Below are positions 23,101-35,100 of a stretch of 64,000 bases of DNA, piece by piece. The stretch is from assembly GCF_914767665.1 (NCBI RefSeq), contig NC_059501.1, positions 82,868,798 through 82,932,797 on the forward strand. Direction: 5' to 3'. Positions within the stretch are counted from its first letter, which is position 1. Every line of letters begins with the position of its first letter. The translations under genes and the position numbers were made by a program. The DNA is from Harmonia axyridis. Taxonomy: Eukaryota > Arthropoda > Insecta > Coleoptera > Coccinellidae. The notes beneath the pieces are model-generated. The model was not told where the DNA came from. It did not search any database and saw nothing but the letters and a program-made list of their open reading frames with translations.

Positions 23101-26100
23101 TAGTTCAGAAGTATCAGTATCATCAGAAACCCTCATCCAATTGAACTAACCGACAACAGTGTTGTCATAAATCCCACTGTAGCATATAAATGAGGAGGGC
23201 TCGAAAGCTCCGAACGCCAAGTCAATTTTCATCTAAAATTTTTGATGATATACTTGTAGTAAAAATCTCCAACATATTTCAGGTCTCTCAGCAATTTACC
23301 TTATTTGAAGGAAATTGAAGATGGAACCTTCAGCAATATACCAAATCTTCGAACAATGTAAGTGATTTTCTTCAAGAATTAAACTCCAAATGTTCTTGTC
23401 ACACTCTTTTTCAGATATATCATATCTGTACCAAACCTGCAATTCGCCTATGGGTTGCTGAAAGATGTCACTTCAATCAATTTCTATTCTTTGTAAGTAT
23501 ATTTTTAAGTTTCGAATTATTGACGTCAATTATTAGACAGCCCTTTATAATCACTATTTCATGTAGAACATCAGTATGCTAGAGAAAGTTGAGTATTTTA
23601 TAAATAATAAGTCCTTTGAAGTTGCTGAATATCAGCTTGAATATGCTCATCAGTAATGAAGAAAATGCAAACTAACCCAGCTGTTTATTTAGATAAAGTT
23701 CTGAGGTGCAGATGCAAATGCAGACATGCAGTAGTAGGTTGAACATCAACATTTCCGTGAATACAACATGTCAGCTTCCAGCATAAAGCAATTTGCATTC
23801 ATTCGTACGGGAAGAAATCAAAATAGAAAAAAAGGATGAAAACAGGTTATTTTGCGCGTTTGTTGGACGCTTGCTCTAAAATTCCACAATTTTGATGGTT
23901 TGAGAATTTTGAGCCGGATGAATCTTAAGCGATGAGGTTCAACTTACTGATGACGAACTTGTGGTGAAATTCAATTTTACGCGGCCGTAAATTTTAAAAC
24001 TGTCCTTTCGATAGAAACGAAAATTTACATTTGGATGTAAAATAACTAATGTAAGCTCTGAGCAGAATTGTTTTCTTTAGTTCTTTCGAAACTGCCTACA
24101 CGATCAAGATGAAATTTGGATTTTGATGTAGAATGACAGTTAGAAGCTTTATGCAAAATTTTATATTGATCACTTAACCAGAACCATAAAAAATTCTACA
24201 CAATAAGTTCTAATGTACTTATGGAATAATTTCCAAAATCGTGCAGAATTTTAAGCTGAATACATCATCAGAAAACCACATTTTGTAGAAATTAGTGAAA
24301 AGCATAGAAATAATCAGATTGACGGAAGGACACTGCTCTTGTTATAGAAAGCTAAATTTTGCTGTGCTCATCAACAGTTGAAACCATAGAAATATTGAGA
24401 CTCTTGGGTGAATAGAGGTTTTTGATCATTTTCTATTACATATTTATATTGATACAAGTCATACGATGTTATATATTTTTGAAATCAGGAAAAATTAAGC
24501 TTTAAAAAAATGGCACAGAAATCTAGTGTTCCCATTTGAAACAACATACCTTCGTCATAGCTTCGTAATTGAAAATCCTTTCGAATATACGAGCACGCCA
24601 CTGGATTCTATGTAGAAAAGTGCCTCTTTAATGTTTTAATTTCAGAGCTCTATCATCAGTATTAGCGGAGATATAAGTGTTTTTCGATATCGCCATTTTT
24701 CCAATTTTCGCTTATAACTCGAGAACAAATGGAGGTGGCCAAAAATGAATACTACCCTTGTTAGTTTCTCAGAAAAAGAGACCGAGAATGGGGTATTAGA
24801 TTTTGTCCTCTCTGGTGTAAAAATTGTAGTGCTAAAACATAGAAATTTGTCCACCCTGTACAACAATGCTTTCCTTGTTTTATACAATGTATTGTTGAAC
24901 TTCAGTAGTTCTTCGAAGGTTTCAAGTTTTTTTAAGTTACTCATAAGAGAGTTATATCTGGGTAACGCTAGTGAAATCACTATTCCAGCAGGGCCTCCGC
25001 CAAAAATTTTGGCGCCCCGGCAAAATGAATTTTGCTTCTCTGCTTTGCCTTATTTATCTGAATTTTCTTTGAGGAGCCAGTGTTATTTCTTTCAGTCATC
25101 TTTTCGATTTTATATGAAATCGTCTCTCTTTACTCAGAATCATCTTATCAAATTCGTCAAAGAACGTTTTGTCGATTTTATCAAAAAACGTCCTAAATTG
25201 TTTATGGGTACGATGCTCTATAGCAAAAGACGACGTAGTTCTTAAAGGTACATTTTAGTACCTATTTGTATTTTCATAACTAGAGTTGAGAGCGCCTATT
25301 TGATTTCAAAAAATTGGCTCCTGAAAATTTTATTGTTTTATCAACTGAATTTGTGCTCCTACAATTTGGCGCCCCGGCAAAATGTCCGGTCTGCCGGTCC
25401 TGGCGGCGGTCTTGCATCCAGATACGGATGTTACCCAAGGCTGCTTCGAACTGAACACTTACATATGCATTTGTTATACAATATAACATCTCCTAAATCT
25501 ACGGAAAGTTTTTTCATCTAACTCTGAAAATTGAGAAATCCACCTAACTAATTTTATTTCTGGTCCAGGACCAGAATCATAATATTCTCCACAGTTTATC
25601 TAGATTTCCTTGGGGAAAGATACTGCAGTAATCTCCTCCAATGTTTACACTTTCTCGGGGCTTCGCTACACAGTTTATTTCTATTTTTTATGTCTACCGA
25701 ATGAAAGCTTCCAGATACGGAATTGTTTATTCACAGGGTCATTGTAGAAAGTTATTGCGATATTTAGTTATCCTTTGCCCCAATTGTCTTCTAAATGAAA
25801 ATGGACTAGTTGATGTCGTTTTATACATTCTTGATGAAAAATTGAAGGTAAACCCTCTTTGAATAAAAATATCGCATTGAGCAACGTTGAATATAAAATA
25901 AAATATATATAAAATCTTAGTACTTGTTTCAAAAATAATTTCAGGTCTTCAAACTTAAGATTTACAGCGTCTTCTTCTAGTACTGAACAGTTCAATGAGA
26001 CCTATTTAATATATTAAACACTTATTTCATTACTCCAGTTTTACAATTAAAAAATACAGCAGTCCCAACTTCCAACCACAATATCCGAAGTATTTTTATC

Positions 26101-29100
26101 TAGAGCTTTAATGAATAATTCACTAACAAATTGAATTGTGTCAGTTTTACCGAGCGCCTCATCAACAGAATAACTTCAAAAAGAACAGGCGCTCCAAAAA
26201 GCTGAGGGTTTTTATTTCAGATTTGGTTTGGAGTTGTTCCAGTTTGATTAATTATTCAAATCCGCCAATTGCTTTCATTCATTAATTCAATAAGTACCGA
26301 ACCTGCTCCATCAACAACAACGGTTAAAAGTTGTTACACAGACTTTAAAGTGCCGAATTCCACAGTAGATATCAAAAAAGTCCACTAAATGGTTTGCAAA
26401 GTAAAAAACGGCGAAGTTGAATATATCAGAAGGCAAAGTGTACAATATTTTCTGTGAAAAACTTGCTCTCCGCTCATCAAAAGTAACATCACATCGTTGA
26501 TGATTTTGAGCTCTTTATGTGCAATAAACATATCAGTGGTTGAAACATAGATTGATCACTACAAAGAGAGCATCAGTAGAGTTTGAGGCAGTTTTTTGGG
26601 CCGTCCACAGCAAATAAAACCTTAAAAAACATCTGGTTATGGCATCAGTATTTTGGTACGTGAATGGTAAATCAACTGTTCGTTGACTATCTTGACAAGA
26701 TGAATCAATCAATATTGAAAGATACGTAACGTTATTGGATTGATTAAATGCATAAATTAAGAAAAAACGTCTTCAAAAGCAAAAAAAAATTCCTTCACCA
26801 AGACAATGGTCCTGGAATGTCGTAGAAAACCATGTTCAAAGTGGGCTTTCAACTAAGCTCTTTAACCAGATCACTCAGTGTATTTTTGTAGTCCTCCAAG
26901 CAATGCCAGAACTGGCAGATAGCCAGTTCTGACGGTACTACCTACGATATTTATAATTTTTCAACCTCGTAAACAAAAAGTTCTATTCCATTTCTAAGTT
27001 CTACTTGCCTAAAGCACTGAATCCTACTTAAAATGTAAAGGGTGTTTTTTTTAGAGCTATAGAACTTTAAATTGCAATAAAACAACGATAGATTATTCGA
27101 TTAACATGAATTTGATTTATCCGCAAGATAATCTTGTGGCATTACTTTTTATATATGATTTCTGGCATATGACCGCCATGGCTGGCTCGGATGTAGTCCA
27201 ATCTGGACGTCCAACTTTCGATGACTTTTTCCAACATTTGTGGCAACATTGTTGTCTTCCAAATGGTCAAGGGTTTGTGGCTTATCTGCATAGACCAATG
27301 ACTTACATTTTACATAGCCCCACAGAAAATAGTCTAGCGGTGTTGAATCACAAGATCATGGAGGCCAATTCACAGGTCCAAAACGTGAAATTAGGCGGTC
27401 ACTAAACGTGTCTTTCAATAAATCGATTGTGGCACGAGCTGTGTGACATGTTGCGCCGTCTTGTTGGAACCACAGCTCCTGGACATCATGGTTGTTCAAT
27501 TCAGGAATGAAAAAGTTAGTAATCATGGCTCTCTCACCATTGACTGTAACGTTCTGGCCATCATCGTTTTTGAAGAAGTACGGACCAATGATTCCACCAG
27601 CCCATAAAGCGTACCAAACAATCAGTTTTTCAGGATGTAACGGTGTTTCGACATACACTTGGGGATTAGCTTCACTCCAAATGTGGCAGTTTTGTTTGTT
27701 GACGTAGCCATTCAACAAAAAGTGCACTTCATAGCTAAACAAAATAAAATGGACGTGGTGCGCGTTACATATTTCGCACAGAACTATTATTTTCGAAATA
27801 AAATTTCATTATTTGCAAGCGTTGTTCAGGCGTGAGTCTATTCATGAATTGCCAAACCAAACTAAGAATACATCACTCGACAGCTGTTGAATCGGTCGCT
27901 ATTTCGAATAGTAATGCTAACTTAAGTTATACACCTCGAAAAAAAACACCCGTTATTTGGCATGAGAATTATCAAATGTAAGTGAACATATTAAAGAACA
28001 CTTTAGACATCCCTTTCTCTTTGGTCCCATTTTTTTAAATTCATCCTAACAACGAACAAAGGCACCATTTACATTTCTCCCGCCAACAAAACGTAGCAAA
28101 ATTTCATATTTTTACATCACCCACCGCCTGCTCAGTATCCATTAGAATAATGTCTGCGTAACAAACTGTCCTCGAGTCCAACATGAAACAGCGGTTTCTT
28201 ATTGAAGCCCGCATATTGATGAGCTTTCCTCTTCTGTGCACGTCCCTATACAAGAACACAGAATCGATTCCCTCAATGTAGACGAAGACGAGATCGGGGG
28301 AGTTCTGCATAATGCTCTTGAAAGGATCCGTTAATTTCTTCGCTGATCCAGATCCGGTAGGCTGGGAAAATAGATAAGCCTTGAGTAATTATGACGAGGT
28401 TGATTCAGATGCGGGTTCAATTAAATCCTTCTACCGTTGATGGGTTTTGGGGATTGGTATTGTTATTGTTTTCGTCCGTTGGTCTGATGCTCTTAGTCGC
28501 CAGAACATTTTGTTCTAATAGAGGTGGCAGTTGATGTTGATGTTCTCATAGTGAGTATCTGAGTACGTGATTTTCTACGCTTGGGTACATTGGGAGTTTC
28601 GTTTTCCAGTTTGGGGACTTCAAATTCAGCACAGGGTTGGATTAAATTCTGGAACACCCATTTTAGTTGCGGACTAGTTTAGTGATGTTTGTAATACTAT
28701 ATTTGACACGATAGAATTAAAATATAGAGCAAAACTGATAAATCAGTGAAAAAATTTTGAAAATCCCTCAATAAATTACTGAGAAATAGATTATTTAAAT
28801 TTACGTATTTTAGCGCGGAACGTCTTTGGTCTCCGACTCGTCTGTGACGTCACGCCACTTGCCTGTGATCGCTACACCATAAATTACGTTTAAATACTTA
28901 GCCGCACCAAGGCTCTCCCGCCGTTTGTAGTTGTACAGTGTAGTTTTAACTCGAGTTTTGTTTTTATGTCACCATAATGGAAAAAGGCTTCATGAAAGGA
29001 CAAAGTTACTTTTACTCAATAACTTATTTCAAACCAACTAACACCTTAGTATTTTTATTATCAGAAATAGACAGCTAGTACTGATAGGTACTTACATCAA

Positions 29101-32100
29101 AATAATCTTTACACACATATGAAGTAGTTTTAGGTCCAATTAAGTCACGCCTCATTAATTTGCACCACTTCTTCCTTTGATTCATGTCATTTGGTACATG
29201 AAAAAACAATTCATTGGGGTTTTCAATTGTCGTGCTTGCACACATAGGCACAATACAATATTTGTAGGATTTTTTTCTTATTTCAGCCATCGTGTAACGA
29301 ACAAAACACGACACGAACGGCACACGTGATTGTACACTTTATATCTCGACAACACATGAACTTCTCAAGTTTAATAAAAGCGGTACGTGCATTCTCGATT
29401 CGGGTTTTTATTTCTTTAGTTTGGTCTATATCCGATGTTATCCATGTTCCCAAATACCTGTAGTTGTTAACTCTTTCTTTTATCTCGTTTTCAAAATAAA
29501 ATAAAATTAAATAACCAAAAGATTTTTAACTTGCCCTTATCCCGCGGTGCTAGGTGAGTAATTAGGCCCTGTCTAATCCTAGTTTTAAATTCTTTAAACT
29601 TTTCACTCGTAACGTGTAATTCCTTTTCAATAACCCCACTCCCGATTCGCGCACTCCAATCTAATCTAATTCATACCAAAACAAATTGTAAAACTTTATC
29701 CCAAAAATTCCCTGTTTTTCTATTTCTGACCTAACTCAACCTTTCTTAGATTTGAAACAATTCCTTCTTCCTTAAAAACTTAAAATTCTTTCGAATCTCT
29801 ATCATCTACTAAATTTCCTTCATTTTCGATTCAACCTTGTTGAAAATATCTCTGATCTTCAAAAGAAATTGTTTCAATCTAAGTCCGGTTTCGCGACCGA
29901 CGTTCGAATTCTAAACCCTTCTCAATAAGAGACCCTAAGCGATATTGACTTCCTCCTTAAACCATAACAAAATCGTAACCTCGTACTTATCTAAGACCGC
30001 CCCAATAATTGCCACAGAGATACCATGCCAACTAGATCATTGGTTAGAAAATTTTTTATCCTGCTTCAATTTTTCGTCAACAGACCCCACCTTCAACCTC
30101 AGCTTCAAACTAGATTTTTCTGCCGTCTCAACGAAAACCATACTTCGACTTTGCCTAACGAACTTTTTGCTGTGTCATCTGGGAACGATCATAACGGTTC
30201 TTCGCATGTATCGAACTCAGATAATTCAAGATTTAGTTTATTCTTTCTTATCCGTGAAAAATATATCGATTTCACCAACGCAGTGAGACGATAACTAAGA
30301 AAAGCAATAATTGAAAAATAAAACATCCTGCTTCTAAGATAATATCAGTTTACACAAGTCGCGACCGCTCTTTTGAATTTAACATATATTACATCTGAAT
30401 AATGATTCTAATAATTTCAATAATCTCCAAATTTTCGATTTACTACAATTCTCTAATACTCAACCTCAGCTCTGTTGATTAGATATTTCAGGAATTGAAA
30501 TGAAGAACTCTACATTCAACTAACTCATAATAATTCTGATGTAGGTCGCAATCATAAAATTTCTCATCAAGCTTTATGATTTCTAACTTTTTCCGAATGC
30601 TTTCTGGGGTAATTGTTATCCCACCACTCTCAATTATTAGCATCCAGTGTTTGAAAGTCTATATTATGGGATGTTAGGTCTACGTGTTGAAAAAAATGCA
30701 TAAAGAAAAATTGAAAGTTCAATTAGTATATCGTAAATTCAGATAAACTACGGAATCTTTTCAACCACGCCTACGTGTACACCCTTCCCTCGAATGGATG
30801 TTAGGAAGGGAACTTTTCAAATGATTCCTTCATACTATCTTTACTTAACTAATGAGACATCATGTCTATTCCTCGAATTCAATTTTTATAATATCGTGTT
30901 GTAAGGAAAGGAATATCGTCTTTGTAACTGGATAAAAATAAAAATATATCGGTTAGAAAGTTGCTTTAAGATCCTATTTAAGTTCTTCATTAAATTTAGC
31001 CAAGTTTTCGATCATTCACAGGGCCATCTTCAGGGAAAATCAATCTGAACCTAACAAAGCAAAGGCAAAGTCAAGCAGAAACATAAAAATGTTTATACTA
31101 TTTATACTATACATATCTATATTGTAAATAAAACTTCTAGGTCTCAAAACTAAAAATTGAAAGGTAGGTATAATCCACCATTCCGGTCAAAACTACAAAT
31201 ATATGAAATTATGCTTGTCGAATCCAATACGTCAATTATCTTAGAAGTACACAAATTAAACCCACGCGCAACTTTAGTTTTAGTGGGATTTCAATGTTTA
31301 TTTACATCTCAACTATTCTTTTGTTATCTATGTGAAACATTTTTTTGGTGAATAAACTTATTATTATTATTATTATAAAAAGAACTGATAGCTTGCTTAA
31401 TTTTCGATGAATATTCTTCATTGAGTTTTTTATTTAACTCATTGCACAAGGTTAGCACGAAATCGTAAAGGAAAACGAATCAGATCAATTAATCAAGAAT
31501 TATTTCAAACAAGGTAAAATAAACATTTCAGGTTGAATGATTTTTTTCTCTGAAGCTTTATTATTGGGAATTATGAACAAAACAGCCTACCTTGTGTTTG
31601 CAACCCAAATAATTTCAATTTACTGAGCTGTTCAGAGATTGCTGGAAACAATTTGAAGAAATAATGGTATTAACAAAAAAAAATAGAAACCCAGAATTAC
31701 AGAAATATATCTTTTTGCAGGAGGATTGTAGAAACAGGCCTACTCCGTATTCCAGAGCTCTCATTTCTACCAAGCGAGAATGTTGTCCACATTCTGTAAG
31801 TAGAAAGGTATTCTCATCTAAGTTTTTTTTACTTTTTCTTTTACTTTGCATGCGATGTTCCGTCTGATCACAGTTCTTTTTCTTTAATACTTATAATGAC
31901 TTCAAAACTATAAATGAATCTTCGGAAAATCTGTGAGATTCAAGATAATGACTTTTACTCACTAACTCATGTTGGATTTTTTAATTTGAAAAACTTTGTC
32001 AAGCCTCTTAAGTTTTTTTATCGTAGATATCATGCTCTGAAGATGAAAATCTTGCTAATGAGGGCCCTAATCTTGGCATAATTACAACATGTAATTTTGG

Positions 32101-35100
32101 GCGTGCAGTTACAACTTTTCGATTACAAACTTCCAAGTAGAAAACTCACAACTTAATTTAGGGGACGAAGACTCTCACTCTCATCGGTGAACGATGCAAG
32201 TTTAATGGCTTTTCGTCTTAAATGAGAATTATAAAAAGTTATTGAAATAAGATTGGATATTAAGCAGTTACTTCATGTCATAATTCTGACATTTCACACT
32301 AAGTATTCATGTACGTTTTTTTTTTTGGACATGTAAGCATTTCGCATTCCAAATCCTGAAATTGCAATATTTCATATTTAATATATACATAAAGGGTTTT
32401 TTTTAGAGCTATAGAACTTTAAATTGCAATAAAACAACGATGGATCATTCGATTGACATGAATTTTATTTATCCGCAAGATAATCTTGTGGCATTACATT
32501 TTAAATATGATTTCTGGCATATGACCGCCACGGCTGGCTCGGATTTAGTCCAATCTGGACGTCCAACTTTCGATGACTTTTTTCAACATTTTTGGCCGTA
32601 TATCGGCAATAACACGGCGAATGTTGTCTTCCAAATGGTCCAGGGTTTGTGGCTTATCCGCATACACCAATGACTTTACATAGCCCCACAGAAAGTAGTC
32701 TAGCGGTGTTAAATCACAAGATCTTAGAGGCCAATTCATAGGTCCAAAACGTGAAATTAGGCGGTCACCAAACGTGTCTTTCAATAAATCGATTGTGGCA
32801 CGAGCTGTGTGACATTTTGCGCCGTCTTAAAAAAAATTAAGCTTGTTTACTTGCCTTTTTCTCCAGATGAAGCCCACAATTATTACTGGATTTTTGATTG
32901 ACTTCAAAAGAAAGTCAAGAAAAATATTCATACAGAAAAGTTATTGAAACTTAGAGGAGCCTTGGAGGACATTTATCACCCTAGAAGTCAGATTTTCAAG
33001 AAAAAAATGCGTATGTTGACAAGGGAAAAACCATCAACAGTCAATATATTGGATCGATTGAGCGCTGACATTGAGAAGAAATGCCTTCAAATGCTAAAGA
33101 AAAAATTATCTACCACCAAGACCTTCTTGTCAGAAATCGATCAGAACCAATGTCATATTGGAAGAATTGTAATCCCAACTAATTGACCATCCAGATTTCT
33201 CCATATCTGGTCCCCAGTAAAGTTTTTTTCAGACCTCAAAAGAATGCTCCAGGGAACAAAAATTGGCTCTATTGAATGAGTGATTGCTGAGATTGAAGCC
33301 TCTCTCCTACAGAAAATTAAGAGCAGCGTTGGAGTACATGTATCAGTCTGAAAGCTGAAGATGGACTTATAAAGTCGACTCAACTGGTTAGACCCAGCAC
33401 TTATTGAGTGAATTATAATCTTTTCTGAGATATAAATGATGTCATAGAAGTTTCAGCATTTTTGAGTAATACAATGAATAACCCTCGAGGTATATTTGAT
33501 CTTGAGTGCTGGCTTTTTATGAGCTGAAGTCGAGGAAGCATAGTCCCGCACAAATTGGAAGAGCATTTCAGATTTTGCTCATTCTCTGAAGCCAAATTCT
33601 TAATAATGTAATTTTATCCCATCAATTTCCATTCGAGTACACGCCAAAATAATCGAATCCATCACACGTCTAATCTACAAACCAATCGATTCTCCTATTC
33701 CGAAAAATCTTCATCAACAGCTCATCCAGGGGGATTCCATCAAGCCTCCAGCGTTCGCAAAACGTTCGTTTAAATGACAATTCCATCAGTTTCAAACCCG
33801 CTAAACGCAAAAGGCCGATAATTCCCGCCAGGGGAGCCCTAGACTGGATTTATGCACAACCCGGAAGACTTACAGTTTTATAGATGCCTGAATTTATTTC
33901 TGCGCGGCATCAAAATTGGATTATTTGCATATTGAGAGTGCAGCATCCGATGAGTGCACGATGACGGGATAAAATAACGGAATCGCAGCGCCATCTGCTG
34001 TCCGTTTGGAGTGGTCTTGTCTGGCGTTGTCACACACATTACACATGTTAGGTTTCCGTTGGAATTGTGAATCGGAAGGGGGAGTATAGGCGAGAAGGGG
34101 GGGATTGGAGTTTGTTGGCTCTTCGGGGATTTCGAAAGTTGATTGACGGATTGGACAAATAATGAAAAATTCCAGGAGGTGGGGGTTAGGGAATTTTTTT
34201 AGGTTTGTTGACATGCCAAGTTAAAATTGGAGTTGGGCTTACTCGAATAGGATTCAATAAAGGAATAATCGGTTCCTGGAATATTCCCAGAATTAAATAA
34301 TCATTTGAAATATGAATTATTCTTTTTGAACGATCTCTTCAGGGAACATCCGCTCAATAAGAATAATATACACTGTGTCCGTAAAGTATGGAACAAATTA
34401 ATTTTTTAGCTGAACAGACCATTTTAAGGAATAATCCTGAAACACGTCGATTTTGATTTCAATTTACCGTATTTTAAAATAATAATTTGAATACAGGGCG
34501 AATTAATTTCGAGTAATGACGTCACCGTCATTTTTTTTGGATGGAACACCACCATTTTGTCTCAATTTTCCGATCACTCTAGCTGAGCTGATTCCAAGAA
34601 TGTATGACATGTTCATTCCAATGTTACTATGCGTCGAATTGCTTATCAATTGGAGAAAAAATAATTTTAATCATTCAAAATTTCCTGAAATCTAAACGTA
34701 TTGATAATAGTAAATAATTCAGTTTTATATTGAGGAATTCTAAATTTCAGTTTCCAAACATCTCTACTATTATTTTCTTTATCTCAATCACTATTTACTT
34801 TATTTGAACCTTCATTGTGAGCATTACTACTAACGGGCGAAAAATATTTATTGTCCCTATGATCAGATGTGTACATTTGTATGTCATATTATATTTCTAG
34901 CTGAAATGAAAACATTTTCAAATGTTTTATCATTTACAGGGAACTGGATCGCAACAAATTCAAGAGACTTACTTCGAATTCAATCAATGTGAGAGCAGAA
35001 CAAGTGTAAGTAATTCCTAATATCTACTCATATTCAATGATTCATGAGATTTGATAACTACATGGTTCCAACTGATAAGAAAATGATAATACTTCATAAA

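Larger units (their letters stand above)
20103..23282 (+). other. Lgr1 intron 1 (3.2 kb)
   Basis: Between donor GTAAGT and acceptor ATATTTCAG. It contains two DD41D copies in opposite orientation (20328-21263 and 21901-22798). The remaining about 1.3 kb has no recognised exon. I searched by eye for an additional 75 bp phase-2 leucine-rich-repeat exon and did not find one. Confidence 0.8.
23493..34939 (+). other. Lgr1 intron 3 (11.4 kb, transposon-filled)
   Basis: Bounded by GTAAGT and CATTTACAG. Recognised contents are a decayed mariner (26300-26890), DD41D copies 5 and 6, an antisense exon candidate (28104-28361), an antisense THAP exon (29096-29290), a LINE fragment (29335-29490) and a mariner tail (33185-33380). 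In 23493-26299, two copies of GGCGCCCCGGCAAAATG occur at about 25010 and 25369 without further explanation. A frame at 24745-25245 is unassigned. Between 29491 and 32391 no gene is recognised. The 29.7-30.3 kb part is pyrimidine-rich, and its frames (29945-30294) show no domain. Confidence 0.8.

Noticed and set aside
24642..25245. 166-codon + frame and opposing 112-codon frame
   Set aside because: They overlap on opposite strands, are low-complexity and have no recognised domain or splice context. The DNA is repetitive.
29945..30294. Two overlapping + frames in a pyrimidine-rich region
   Set aside because: No recognisable domain; the composition is strongly strand-skewed and both frames stay open for that reason.
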